Positions 36,535 to 46,215 of a stretch of 64,000 bases of DNA are shown here, piece after piece (position 1 is the stretch's first letter; every line of letters begins with the position of its first letter). Under the pieces are notes generated by a model. It saw only the letters and a program-made list of their open reading frames with translations. It made no database searches and was not told where the DNA came from. This DNA is from Kiritimatiellales bacterium (GTDB lineage Bacteria; Verrucomicrobiota; Kiritimatiellia; Kiritimatiellales; Tichowtungiaceae), in contig JBBADV010000003.1 of assembly GCA_041656295.1 (NCBI GenBank), positions 1-64,000 on the forward strand. The letters run 5' to 3'. The translations under genes and the position numbers were made by a program.

Positions 36535-36632
36535 CTTTGGAGGCAGTAAAGGTGTTAATTGTAGTTGATATGCAATGTTGCATTATCAGAAATAGTATTT
36601 ACTACTTCTGCTGCGAGATTCCTTTTCCTAAA
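36535..36632 (+). pseudogene. Integrase start, remnant
   Basis: Matches the beginning of the integrase at 595-682 (gtgttaattgtagttgatatg and IVFTT-like codons) with many changes, then stops matching. It suggests a second element once lay to the right of the att site, with most of its integrase deleted. Confidence 0.7.
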
Positions 36633-36679
36633 CCTCAATATTCAATAGATATAAAAGGCTGAGCGGTGGAAATGCCAGG

Positions 36680-37893
36680 TTAAATTAAACGAAGCAACGC
36701 CTCCGTTTGAAAGGATGAGATCAATTCGATATCAAATGCGCGAATGCTTTTTTCTCTGGCTCGCTTCCCCATAGCGATCCGTTCATCTTGCTGCCGGTAC
36801 ATTTGTAAAAGGGTCGTTTTGAACTCTTCCATATCCGCCGGATCAAAAAGCAATCCCGTTTCATTTTCTTCAATCAGGCCTTCAAACCCTTTCAACCGGG
36901 CGGCCAAGATCGGCAGGCCGCACGCCATTTCATGCGAGAGTGTGTCAGTAACGTGAAAATTATCTGAGAATTGGCCGATACGCATAACTAAGCCGATGTC
37001 CGCTGTGCGGAGCGCATCTACAACATCGCTTTCATAAGGAAGCCAGCCAGTAAAGATAACGCAGTTGTTCATGGCGAGTTCTTCGGCGAGTTTTATTAGA
37101 TTTTCTTTTTCCGGCCCCGAGCCGACTAACAGATATTTCATATTCGGGATTTGATCTTTTAATTCAGCTAATGCACGGATAATCCGGTCGTTTCCTTTAT
37201 TCGGATGGAGTATCCCGGGTGAACAATAATAAAATCAGTTTCATTTAAACCAAATTTCCGGCGTGCCGCATATTTATCTCCTGGAGAATAGAGTGATGTA
37301 TCGCAGGGATTGTATGCGCAGCAAATTATATCGGGCGGGATACCCTGTTTTTCGAGGAATGTTTTTGTATAGGGTACTTTTGTAAAAATCAACGGAAGCT
37401 TTCTCCATGACCAATAGTCGATTTTTAACAGTAAATCGCTTAGTTTTCGAAATGCAGGGTGCTGTTCGCTATAGATCACGGTGAAAAAATCCGCGACAGT
37501 TATGCTTAAGTTTTTCCCATAAAAAATTAATGAGATAAAAGCACCCAGTGGAAGCGTTTCATCCCAGAACACAGCATTGATTTTCATCAACCGGCAGCGC
37601 AATGCGATCCAGGGCAGAGCTGCGTACCAGAAAAGAGTACCAGCCAGTTTACCGGTTGTTGAGCTCCGGTTCATGCAAACGGGCAGACAGTGAACAGTGC
37701 AATGTGCCCGGATTAAGGCGGGGACGGGGGCGGTGCTTTTCATGCCGAAATAATGAACTTCAATACCCGCTTCGTTTAGTTTCTGAATAATATATGGAAT
37801 GGAATGACAGGTTGCCGTATGGCCTGCCGGACCATAACGATGCCAGAACGCTATTTTTTTAGACTTCATGGAATTTTTAAGAGGCGCTATCAT
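36680..37893 (-). pseudogene. GT4-family glycosyltransferase with a one-base frameshift
   Basis: The first part (37893 to about 37215) is a GT-B N-terminal domain (FWHRYGPAGHTATCHSIPYII; DIICCAYNPCDTSLYSPGD). At VHPG the frame shifts; one base later the expected continuation ILHPNKGNDRIIRALAEL opens, leading into the second part (MKYLLVGSGPEKENLIKLAEEL, HEMACGLPILAARLKGFEGLI), the Glu-containing nucleotide-sugar site of GT4 enzymes. A single restored base near 37215 would make one protein of about 400 residues. It starts within the stop of the FkbM gene (ATGA overlap), so the two form an operon, perhaps for surface glycan synthesis. Real loss or a sequencing error. Confidence 0.8.
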
Positions 37894-38597
37894 ACTGTTG
37901 CCGGAATATCAGCATTATCTTTCCATCCATACGTGGTCAGGTGTTTTTCAAAAGTCGTTTTTGTTTGATAACCGAGAGAATGAAAAAAATTCTCAACAAA
38001 TAACGATGTTTGCTTCCCGTTGACAACATGATAAGAGGCGATTGCCGCATAAATAGAATTTTGGGAAATCGTTTTCCGGCAGCCTTCGAGCGCTTCAATT
38101 TCTGCGCCTCCAATATCCATTTTTAAAACATCAATATGGTTAATGCCCAGGCTTTCCAGTTCATCATCAAGGCGGCAGACCAGAATAGGGTCTCCATGAT
38201 ATGTATCATTAACTGATACGGAGAGTCCGTTTGCTCCGGACGCATTTAAAACAGTTGACGTGTTCCACAAACCTTTTGGAACGATGATGAAATTTTTATT
38301 TTTTTCCCGGGAAAGATTCCTTTCGAGAATTTTCCGGTTTTTCGGTGTCGGTTCAAAACAGATAATTCGTCCTGTCGGCCCGATTTTTCTGGAAGCATAA
38401 ACCGCGTAATCTCCGGGATAAGCGCCTGCATCGACAACAATATCGCCTTTTTTTAGCTTCCGGAATAATTCATATCCTTTTACCGGAGAAAAATCGGCGA
38501 TAAAATCCGGAACAAGCGGGTTGAAAGCTAAAAAATAACGCAATGCATTTTTTGGAGGCACTTCGGGTATTTTCGCAAAAAGATCAGAAAAATTCAT
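37890..38597 (-). CDS. FkbM-family methyltransferase
   Basis: 235 residues, SAM-dependent. The SAM site is IVVDAGAYPGDYAVYAS, followed by IICFEPTPKN and IDVLKMDIGGAEIEAL, the typical FkbM set. Members methylate sugar hydroxyls in surface polysaccharides and glycolipids. It is read with the overlapping GT4 gene, which fits O-methylation of a glycan. No strong ribosome-binding site before the ATG at 38597. Confidence 0.9.
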   Translation of the reverse strand: MNFSDLFAKIPEVPPKNALRYFLAFNPLVPDFIADFSPVKGYELFRKLKKGDIVVDAGAYPGDYAVYASRKIGPTGRIICFEPTPKNRKILERNLSREKNKNFIIVPKGLWNTSTVLNASGANGLSVSVNDTYHGDPILVCRLDDELESLGINHIDVLKMDIGGAEIEALEGCRKTISQNSIYAAIASYHVVNGKQTSLFVENFFHSLGYQTKTTFEKHLTTYGWKDNADIPATV

Positions 38598-38725
38598 TTA
38601 GTGATCTTTTATGTATATCAAATCTGCGTCAATCAAACAATTAGGAATAGAATCATTGAAAATTCAGTCTATACAGAATAAAAACTGTGGCAGGGACTGT
38701 TGGCAAGCAGTCTGGAGAACCTAAT

Positions 38726-41052
38726 ATGCGAACGTATTTATTTTCTATACTGATCATCGGATTATTTGCAGGTGGCTGCTCTAATCGGAAGAACAGCGCG
38801 CCGGATTATGTCGATGTTGCCGTACTATTAGAGAAAATGACAAATCTAAACACGTTTGCGGAAAATCCAATCGGATTGTCATTTATGGAAAGTTCGTATG
38901 ATCGGACCGGCGGCAATCAGGACTGGGTCGTTTATACACGCGCCAATACGCTGCCAAACGGGCGCATCAAACTTTTTGAAGCAATTGGTCCCGGCTATAT
39001 TTCGCGGTTTTGGATTGCGAGTTTTGATGCCAGCCGCTGGCTTTTCTTTTTTGACGGGGAATCAGAGCCCCGGCTGAATTTGTCAAAAGATGAACTTTTC
39101 GGTGAAAAATTTCCGTTTCTTCCGCCTCTGGCAGGACAATCCGGCGGCGGACGTTATTGCCTCTTCCCAATACCGTTCAGCAAAAGTATTCGTATCGAAG
39201 TGATACCGAAAGATTTAAATCCGGCAAACCGGAATTATTTTCAGATTAATTATACCAGATTAAATATGAATTCTGCCGATGTTGAAAGTTTTCCGGCAGC
39301 GTGGTCTGCTGACCAAAGTAATTTGGTTGAAGTTGTAAATAATACACTGGATGTTCAGTGCCAGGAACAATCTGAATTAATTTCATTATGCTTAACCGAT
39401 GCACAGCCTCAAACAATTCAGCCCGGAGAGAGCTTGCCGTTCTGGAATGACACCGATAAAGGGGTTCTTAAAACGATATGTATACGGATTGATTCTCCGA
39501 CAGATGCTGCTGCAATTTATGCTGAGTTATTACGTCAGTTACGATTGAAAATGATCTGGGATGGAACTTCTTTTCCCAGCGTCGATGTTCCGCTGGGCGA
39601 TTTCTTCTGTAATCCGTTTTATTTCCGTTCGTATGCTTCTATGCCATTGGGGAGGGGGGTAGAAATACATTTATTTGCCGGTTTCCGATGCCGTATAAAA
39701 ACGGAGCACTTTGTATTCTTGAAAATAATTCGAAAATCCCGGTTTCCATTTCAATTTCCACTGAGGGAAATCGCGACAGTACTGAAGGGTTGTCACGAAA
39801 ATTCCATGCCGGATGGCGGGCATCCTCTGTTTCCGGTACACCGTTCCGAATGTTAAAGATAACCGGACGGGGGCATTATGTCGGAAGTTTTGTTTCTGCG
39901 ATTGGCCAGGATGGCAGTTGGAATATTCTGGAAGGGGATGAATTTGTGGTGCCTGATGCCGGTACGCAGCCACCGCAGCTTGGGACCGGGTTAGAAGATT
40001 ATTTCAATGGGGCATATTATTATACCAGCCTTTTTGATTTACCTCTGCACGGATTAATTGAAAAAGGCGCAATGCGGACAGATCAATATCGGTTTCACTT
40101 GTTAGATGCTGTTTCGTTTAATAAATCAATGGAAATGGGATTTGAGTTCGGCGACCGCAATCGTGCACAGGGATATATGTCCGGTGTGGTATATTGGTAT
40201 GCCGATCGTGCATCATCCGCAATGCTTCCGGTGGGGCAGAAACACCTGTTAGTCCGTCCGGTAGACCGGTTTGAACTGGCGGGAATGATGTCCCAGCTTT
40301 TTTTACTGGAACGGGACGGGCTTTATGCTGATGCCGCGGCAAGAATGGAATTTTTTTCGGAGCGGTACCGGAATCAGCCGTGGAATGATCTTTTTAAAGT
40401 CCGGGCATTAGCCTATCGGGAAAAGATTGATGGGTTTCTTTCTGTTAAAGCCGATTATCAGGTTTTTATGAAAAGTACAAACGCGGCTGCGGCACAAGCA
40501 TCTTCCGACCGGCTCTGGTTATCGGAAGATTCATCTCATGCGCTATTAGGTATTCATGCCTTGTGCAAATATAAATTGAAAAAGAATGGGGAGGTCATTG
40601 CAGAAGGCGAAGGGCGGAATAATTTACGTGTGTTGCGCACATCTGTAACTGCCGGCGAACATATATGGGATGTTGAACTGGAGCCGACGGCGCAAGGAAG
40701 TTTTTTTTCATTTTGTTTGCGAATGCAAACGGGAGACATTACTTCTGCCGGTGAATGGGAAACGATCGAAGCTGTCGCATTTCCTGACCGGCCGGACTTT
40801 GGAGAATTTAAAGGCGAACAGGTTTTGCCGAATATGACAGTCTGGGCATTTGTTCCTAATGCATATATCAATATGCAAAGCCCAGCAATGGGAATCAATC
40901 TTTGGCCTTTCTGGGCGCCGGTGCCGGAAGTAAAATCCGTTCATTTACGGAAAAAATGGACATTGGAAAAAAATTTACCGGAATTAAGTCTGAAGAAAGA
41001 AAAAGAACGGGGTGCAGACGAATTGAAAGCATATACGGTTGATTCATATTAA
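38726..41052 (+). pseudogene. DUF2961 (GH172) lipoprotein with a one-base frameshift
   Basis: A lipobox (GLFAGGC, Cys at about 18) marks it as a lipoprotein. The first part has the DUF2961 hallmark FMESSYDRTGGNQDW and GPGYISRFWIASF. At the G run near 39648-39656 the frame breaks; in the next frame the sequence continues as GEGGRNTFICRFPMPYKNGA and then GTGLEDYFNGAYYY, the usual DUF2961 segment with a conserved Glu. A C-terminal domain follows to 41052. GH172 members cleave or rearrange fructofuranosyl and arabinofuranosyl linkages. Removing one G would restore a protein of about 775 residues. ATG 38726 follows ggag by 8 bases. Confidence 0.85.
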
Positions 41053-41789
41053 GCTGCGCGGAGGGTTTCGATGGCGGTACAGCGGACGTGGGGCGGGAGG
41101 TCGAATTGGTAAGCGACGAATTTTTCGAGGACGCGGTCGATTTGTGCACTGCAGGCCGGGTTAATTTTCATTTGCAGCGCTTCTGCCGGATTATCGATCT
41201 GCTGCCATGCTTTTAAAAGCTCAACGGCCTGCGGCGCAAGCGGCGCGGCGGCGATGCGGTTGGCGGCGGCGTAGTCGGGCTTGATGACGCCGCCGTATTC
41301 GGCAGAGAAGCGATAGACGCGCCGTTCGTCATCGTTCAGCTGAAGTTTACAGCCCTGATATTCGGCAAAGTGCAGATCGAACCAGATTAAAAATTCCGGT
41401 ACGCGTCCGAATTCTTCGGCATACGAAAGCATCTCTTCAAAAAATTCAAACCGTCCGGGTTCGTGCGCGTGGCGCGGTGTGGTTTTAGCAAAGAGCGCTG
41501 AAATATATCCGGCGGCAGCGCAGGCGCGCCAGTCCGTGCGGAACATAGTGCGCGGGTGCAGCATGGAACACTCCTTGGCGATATGCGCGCCGCGCTCAGC
41601 ACGATCATAAAAAAGCAGTTCGCTGGTGGCAAAGAAGTCGTACTGTCCGCGAAACAGGCTGTTTTTGCGTTGGTCGCCTTTCATGCCGGTCGAGAGTTTG
41701 CCGTACTGCGCAGTGAGCCAGGTGACGATGCGCGATGTATTCGAAATATCGGTCCAGTAAAGCGGAATCGCCTGCGTTTTGATGATCAT
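41049..41789 (-). CDS. recO: DNA repair protein RecO
   Basis: 246 residues. The N-terminal OB-fold starts with the typical IIKTQAIPLYWTDISNTSRIVTWLT and GKLSTGMKG; a C-terminal helical domain follows. RecO loads RecA with RecR on gaps. It lies one base after the mgtE stop, so they are co-transcribed. The end converges with the GH172-like gene and overlaps it by 4 bases. Confidence 0.85.
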   Translation of the reverse strand: MIIKTQAIPLYWTDISNTSRIVTWLTAQYGKLSTGMKGDQRKNSLFRGQYDFFATSELLFYDRAERGAHIAKECSMLHPRTMFRTDWRACAAAGYISALFAKTTPRHAHEPGRFEFFEEMLSYAEEFGRVPEFLIWFDLHFAEYQGCKLQLNDDERRVYRFSAEYGGVIKPDYAAANRIAAAPLAPQAVELLKAWQQIDNPAEALQMKINPACSAQIDRVLEKFVAYQFDLPPHVRCTAIETLRAA

Positions 41790-41790
41790 G

Positions 41791-43164
41791 TTAGATAAGC
41801 GGGCTAATCAGAGCAAAAGTGACGCCGTAATAAATCAGCAGGGCAGTGATATCGTTCGACGCACTGACGAACGGACCGGAAGCGACCGCCGGATCAATTT
41901 TAAAATGGTTCAGCACCAGCGGCACCGCCGCGCCGAAAACCGCAGCAAATGTCATTGCGCTGAACAGCGCAGCGCCGACGCAGAATGCGAGGAACACCGG
42001 ATGAAAAGCCGTCGTTGTGCTGATAACGAACCGCGCCCACAATCCAATAATCGTTCCGCAGATTATGCCCATCATCATTCCGATGCTCATCTCCCTCAAC
42101 AGCATCCGGCGCAGTGTTTTGTGTGAAAATGTCCCGAGCGCCAGTCCGCGAATGATCAGCGTAGACGATTGAATGCCGGTGTTCCCTCCCATACCCATAA
42201 CGATTGGAACAAAAAAGCTGAGCGCCAGTACTTCCATCATGGAAATGCTGTGCATGAATCCTTTTAAAATCATGCTGGTGACGAAGCCTGAAAAGAGGGT
42301 GATGAACAGCCACGGCAGACGCGCCTGGCAAGATGCGAACGGCGATGGGTCTTTCAGTTCGGTATTATCTGAACCGGCAAGTTTAAAAATATCCTCCGAG
42401 GCTTCTTCTTCAATCACATCGACCATGTCATCAACCGTCACGCGGCCGACGAGCCGGTTTTCAGCGTCTACCACCGGCAGTGATGTTAAATCGTATTTTG
42501 ACATGATGCGCGCAACTTCTTCCTGGTCGGTATCTGTCTGCGCCGTAAACAGCGCGGTTTCGGCGAGCTGTGCAAGTGTTTTGTGCCGGTTTTCTGTCCT
42601 CAATAACTGCCAAAGCTGCACATAGCCGATCAAATGGTTTGCCACATCAATGACATAAATCAGGTAAAACGGTTCATTGAGATCCAGTGAGCCGACATGC
42701 TCGATTGCTTCCGCTGCTGTTTTTGTACCGGGCAGGGCGATGAGATCCGTCGTCATAATCCCGCCGGCGGTATATTTATCATGGCTAAGCAGTTCACGTA
42801 CCTCTTCGGACTCCTCCGGCGGCATTAAATCGAGCACCTCTTCGCTGCGCTCTTTTTCCAGATCACCAAGCAGGTCCGCTGCGTCGTCCGGCGCCATTTC
42901 CTCAATAATATCAGAGATTTCTTCAACTGTCAGATCTTCAAGAATGTCTTCAGCAGTAGTGTCGTCAAGCTCGATATAAACATCGGCCTTGGTTTCATCG
43001 GAAAGCAGATCAAAGAGTTTTATCTGTGCATCATCGGACGAATGCCGGATAACATCTGCAATATCCGCCGGATGGAGTTGATCGAGCAGCTCCGGGAGTT
43101 TTGCCCAGAGTTCGCTGCGGATGCAGAAATTAATCTGCTCTTTGATGCGGTTAATATTATCCAT
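41791..43164 (-). CDS. mgtE: Magnesium transporter MgtE
   Basis: 457 residues. The N domain (PADIADVIRHSSDDAQIKLF and repeats, about 1-130) is followed by a CBS pair (about 130-255, SKYDLTSLPVVDAENRLVGRV), a connecting helix and five membrane helices (about 285-457, with PIVMGMGGNTGIQSSTL for the pore). The CBS and N domains sense Mg and close the channel. Good ggagaaagcg start signal. First gene of a two-gene unit with recO. Confidence 0.95.
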   Translation of the reverse strand: MDNINRIKEQINFCIRSELWAKLPELLDQLHPADIADVIRHSSDDAQIKLFDLLSDETKADVYIELDDTTAEDILEDLTVEEISDIIEEMAPDDAADLLGDLEKERSEEVLDLMPPEESEEVRELLSHDKYTAGGIMTTDLIALPGTKTAAEAIEHVGSLDLNEPFYLIYVIDVANHLIGYVQLWQLLRTENRHKTLAQLAETALFTAQTDTDQEEVARIMSKYDLTSLPVVDAENRLVGRVTVDDMVDVIEEEASEDIFKLAGSDNTELKDPSPFASCQARLPWLFITLFSGFVTSMILKGFMHSISMMEVLALSFFVPIVMGMGGNTGIQSSTLIIRGLALGTFSHKTLRRMLLREMSIGMMMGIICGTIIGLWARFVISTTTAFHPVFLAFCVGAALFSAMTFAAVFGAAVPLVLNHFKIDPAVASGPFVSASNDITALLIYYGVTFALISPLI

Positions 43165-43411
43165 CGCTTTCTCCGGTGCTGGACTGATTACTACTTAGCA
43201 TATAATTTTCATATGCCGCCGCCAAGCAAAAGCTAATCCGGACGGCATTTTCCGAATCCCGTTCATGCCCGGCCTAAAAAAGTCTTGCCGTCAAATTGCT
43301 GATTTTTTTACCGGCACGCATTATTTTCGACATATTTCTGAGTTCGAAATTTCTTGTTCGGGATTCTGCTGTTCATTAACATCCACCTCTTTTTAAAACA
43401 GGAAAAACTGA

Positions 43412-43849
43412 ATGAACACGCTCCATATCTCATTCTGGTGCGCAGCGGCCGGCTGGCTGACAGCGCAGCTGATTAAAATGCTGATTTCACTAATTCAGCA
43501 GCACCGGCTCGATTTCCGCTATCTGGTAAGTACCGGCGGGATGCCGAGCGCGCATTCAGCATTCGTTTGCGCCGCCGCAACAACAATTGGAATAACAGAG
43601 GGCTTAAGCTCTGCCATGTTTTCATTCAGTGTTATCTTTGCGTTCGTCGTGATGTTTGATGCCCAAACAGTCCGCGCCGCAGCGGGGCGTCAGGCGCGTC
43701 TGTTAAATCAGATTGTCGATGAACTTTTTACGGAACGTCATTTTTCTGATGAAAAACTCAAAGAACTGCTGGGTCACACACGCATCGAAGTATTTTTCGG
43801 CATGCTCACCGGCGTTGTTGTTGCACTGGCAATTTTACGGTGGGTTTAA
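43412..43849 (+). CDS. Divergent PAP2-family membrane protein (DUF212)
   Basis: 145 residues with about four membrane helices. The motif STGGMPSAHSAFVCA is the family hallmark (a remnant of the PAP2 phosphatase Ser-His site), and VMFDAQTVRAAAGRQA continues the pattern. Ends with HTRIEVFFGMLTG, also conserved. YuiD-type proteins have no proven role; a lipid phosphatase is inferred. aggaa precedes the ATG. Confidence 0.85.
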   Translation: MNTLHISFWCAAAGWLTAQLIKMLISLIQQHRLDFRYLVSTGGMPSAHSAFVCAAATTIGITEGLSSAMFSFSVIFAFVVMFDAQTVRAAAGRQARLLNQIVDELFTERHFSDEKLKELLGHTRIEVFFGMLTGVVVALAILRWV

Positions 43850-43989
43850 TGGGATCCCTTTGTGGTTCTAAATCTTAGAAAAACATAACGACAGTAAAAT
43901 TGATTGTTCTATTTTTTTACTTTTTCCCCGCAGGATTACTCGACACTGTTTCGCATTTCCCCGGTATAAAAACGAAAGGATAATAAAAA

Positions 43990-44877
43990 ATGATTAAAAA
44001 AGGCGGTACATACGTTGTGATGGGACTGCTCAATACCGATTCGATTGCATATGCCACCGGCAGAATGCTGACGGAGCTTGGCGGAAAAGTCATTTATACC
44101 GTGCAGAACGAACGGTTGAAAAAAATCTTTTTTGATCGCGGCTGTACCGATTTAACGCCCGAACAGAAGTGTGCAATGGACATTCGTTATTGTGATGTCC
44201 TTGTGGAAGAAGAAATCCGCAGCCTGTTCAAGGAAATCGGTGAAATTCAGGGTGTTGTCCATTCCATCGCCTACGCCAACCCGAAAACCTGCCTCGGCGA
44301 CCGCGTTTACACCGATGCCGCCGAAGATATTAAGCAGGGCTTTCAAATCAGCTGTGCGTCGCTTGCCGCCGTCACGCAATTCGCACAGGAGCACATGCCG
44401 CGCGGCGGATCTGTTGTAACGCTCTCATTCGCATCGCAACTGGCATTTCCTTATTATAACTGGATGGGTGTCAATAAAGCGGCGCTTGAAGCTCTTGTTC
44501 GTGCGCTGGCGCGTGAATTCGGTCGCGAGCACGTGCGCGTTAATGCCGTTTCCGCCGGACCGCTTACCACCAAAGCAGCCAAATCCATTCCGCACTTTGC
44601 GCACCTCGCACGCACCTGGAAAAAAATCAGTCCGCTGCCGTGGGATCCGGTCCGCGACAAAACAGAAGTTGCCAATGCCGTCGTCTTCTTGCTCGGACAA
44701 TATTCCCGCCGCATCACCGGACAAACCATCTATGTTGATGGCGGTGCATCATCTATCGGCGGTGAGCTGCTGCCGTATGAACGCCCGTTTAAAACCATGC
44801 CGGCAAAGCGTAAAGCTGAAGCAAAACTCCGCCTCGAGCGGATGCGTGCTTTGCAGAGAAGCTATTTGTTAGAATAA
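43990..44877 (+). CDS. fabI: Enoyl-ACP reductase FabI
   Basis: 295 residues. An SDR enzyme that carries out the last reduction of each fatty-acid elongation cycle with NAD(P)H. Landmarks are VVMGLLNTDSIAYATGRML (nucleotide binding), VHSIAYANP, the catalytic Tyr-x6-Lys in YNWMGVNKAAL, VNAVSAGPLTTKAAKSI and GQTIYVDGG. The C-terminal tail is longer than in E. coli. aaagga lies 9 bases before the ATG. Alone in its unit with a terminator downstream. Confidence 0.92.
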   Translation: MIKKGGTYVVMGLLNTDSIAYATGRMLTELGGKVIYTVQNERLKKIFFDRGCTDLTPEQKCAMDIRYCDVLVEEEIRSLFKEIGEIQGVVHSIAYANPKTCLGDRVYTDAAEDIKQGFQISCASLAAVTQFAQEHMPRGGSVVTLSFASQLAFPYYNWMGVNKAALEALVRALAREFGREHVRVNAVSAGPLTTKAAKSIPHFAHLARTWKKISPLPWDPVRDKTEVANAVVFLLGQYSRRITGQTIYVDGGASSIGGELLPYERPFKTMPAKRKAEAKLRLERMRALQRSYLLE

Positions 44878-44896
44878 AGTGATACCCTGAATGTAA

Positions 44897-44924
44897 AAAA
44901 CCGGACGGCAACCCGCCCGGTTTT
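44897..44924 (+). terminator. Rho-independent terminator after fabI
   Basis: aaaaccgg-(acggcaacccgc)-ccggtttt forms at least an 8-bp stem 20 bases past the stop. It may also serve the aldolase gene on the other strand. Confidence 0.7.
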
Positions 44925-45063
44925 CATGGAAATCCAGCGCTGAAACACTCCGCAACTTGCCACGGAGATAAACGTGCCCAATTCCGTCTGCCGCTTGCGG
45001 CATGCAAGTCCGGCGAAATGCTCTGCGGCTTGCCGGAAAGACCGCTGGACAAAAGTAAATTTT

Positions 45064-46014
45064 TTACTTTTTGAGCATTTCGCGGACGCTGTCGAGCTGT
45101 CCGGCACTGCCGAGAACGGTATTTTTATGTGCGATGTATTTGGCGTATTCTGCCATAAAAATTTTTCCCGGCGGACGCAGGTCGAAGTTCTCCGGATTAT
45201 CGCGGAAGCTTTCGCGGTGTACACGGCACCACACGAGACGTCCGTCGGTATCAATATTAATTTTAGTTACACCGAGTTTTGCGGCGGGCAGGAATTGTTT
45301 TTCATCTACTCCTTTGGCTCCGGCCAGTTTTCCGCCGGCGGCGTTAATACGCGCAACTTCATCCTGAGGAACGGAACTGGAGCCGTGCATGACAAGCGGG
45401 AAGCCCGGCAGTGCTTTTTGAATATCGGCGAGCACGTCGAAGTGCAGTCCCTGTGAGCCGCTGAATTTAAATGCACCGTGAGATGTTCCGATGGCACATG
45501 CCAGGCTGTCGCAGTCGCTGCGTTCTACAAACTCTTTGGCCTGTGCCGGATCAGTCAGTTTCGCATCGGCTTCACTGACAGAAACATGCTCTTCCACGCC
45601 GCCGAGCTGTCCGAGCTCCGCTTCAACCACAATATTTTTGGCATGCGCGGCGTCGGCAACACGGCGTGTAATGGCGATATTTTCTTCAAACGATTCATGA
45701 CTGGCGTCAATCATCACAGAACTGTAAAAACCGCTGTTGATACAATCCATACAGGTGACTTCGTCACCGTGGTCAAGGTGTACCGCAAAGATGGCGTTCG
45801 GAAAAATTTCATCAGCTGCGCGAATCATCGCTTCGAGCATGCGGGTGTCGGTGTATGAGCGTGCACCTTTTGAAATCTGGACAATAAACGGGGCTTTACT
45901 GTCCATGCAGCCGCGAAACAGACCCATAATCTGCTCAGCATTATTAATGTTATACGCTCCGACGGCATATTTGCCGTATGCGTGCTTAAACAGTTCCTTC
46001 GTTGTTACAATCAT
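45064..46014 (-). CDS. fba: Class II fructose-bisphosphate aldolase
   Basis: 316 residues. Splits fructose-1,6-bisphosphate in glycolysis with Zn. Visible: AVHLDHGDE (Zn His), VVEAELGQLGG, GTSHGAFKF, VMHGSSSVP (Zn His) and KINIDTDGR. The ATG at 46014 has a gagg-type site (ttgaggagaaacagc) and is preferred to the codon at 46029. Members of this branch can also act on tagatose-bisphosphate, but the full set of residues fits the ordinary glycolytic role. Confidence 0.9.
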   Translation of the reverse strand: MIVTTKELFKHAYGKYAVGAYNINNAEQIMGLFRGCMDSKAPFIVQISKGARSYTDTRMLEAMIRAADEIFPNAIFAVHLDHGDEVTCMDCINSGFYSSVMIDASHESFEENIAITRRVADAAHAKNIVVEAELGQLGGVEEHVSVSEADAKLTDPAQAKEFVERSDCDSLACAIGTSHGAFKFSGSQGLHFDVLADIQKALPGFPLVMHGSSSVPQDEVARINAAGGKLAGAKGVDEKQFLPAAKLGVTKINIDTDGRLVWCRVHRESFRDNPENFDLRPPGKIFMAEYAKYIAHKNTVLGSAGQLDSVREMLKK

Positions 46015-46215
46015 GCTGTTTCTCCTCAAGTTAAATTTACAAAGTGCATAACATAATAACGGCGTCTGTTTTGATTACGAACATAAAATGATGATTTCAT
46101 TGATTTGATACTGCCATTTCAAAAACGTCGCCGGCAATGAACAGGTTATTTTTAAGATTGTATGGGTTCAATGTTTTCGCAATGCTTCTATTTTTAAGAT
46201 TTTCAGGGAGAACTA

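Larger units (their letters stand above)
35861..36632 (+). repeat. Right copy of the duplicated block
   Basis: Partner of 1-682, same orientation, high identity through the IS481 end, noncoding stretch, att-like sequence and integrase start. Similarity ends near 36632, within about 35 codons of the integrase start. Confidence 0.85.

Noticed and set aside
45478..45858. Plus-strand frame opposite the aldolase gene
   Set aside because: Shadow of a well-supported gene; composition follows from codon bias of the aldolase.
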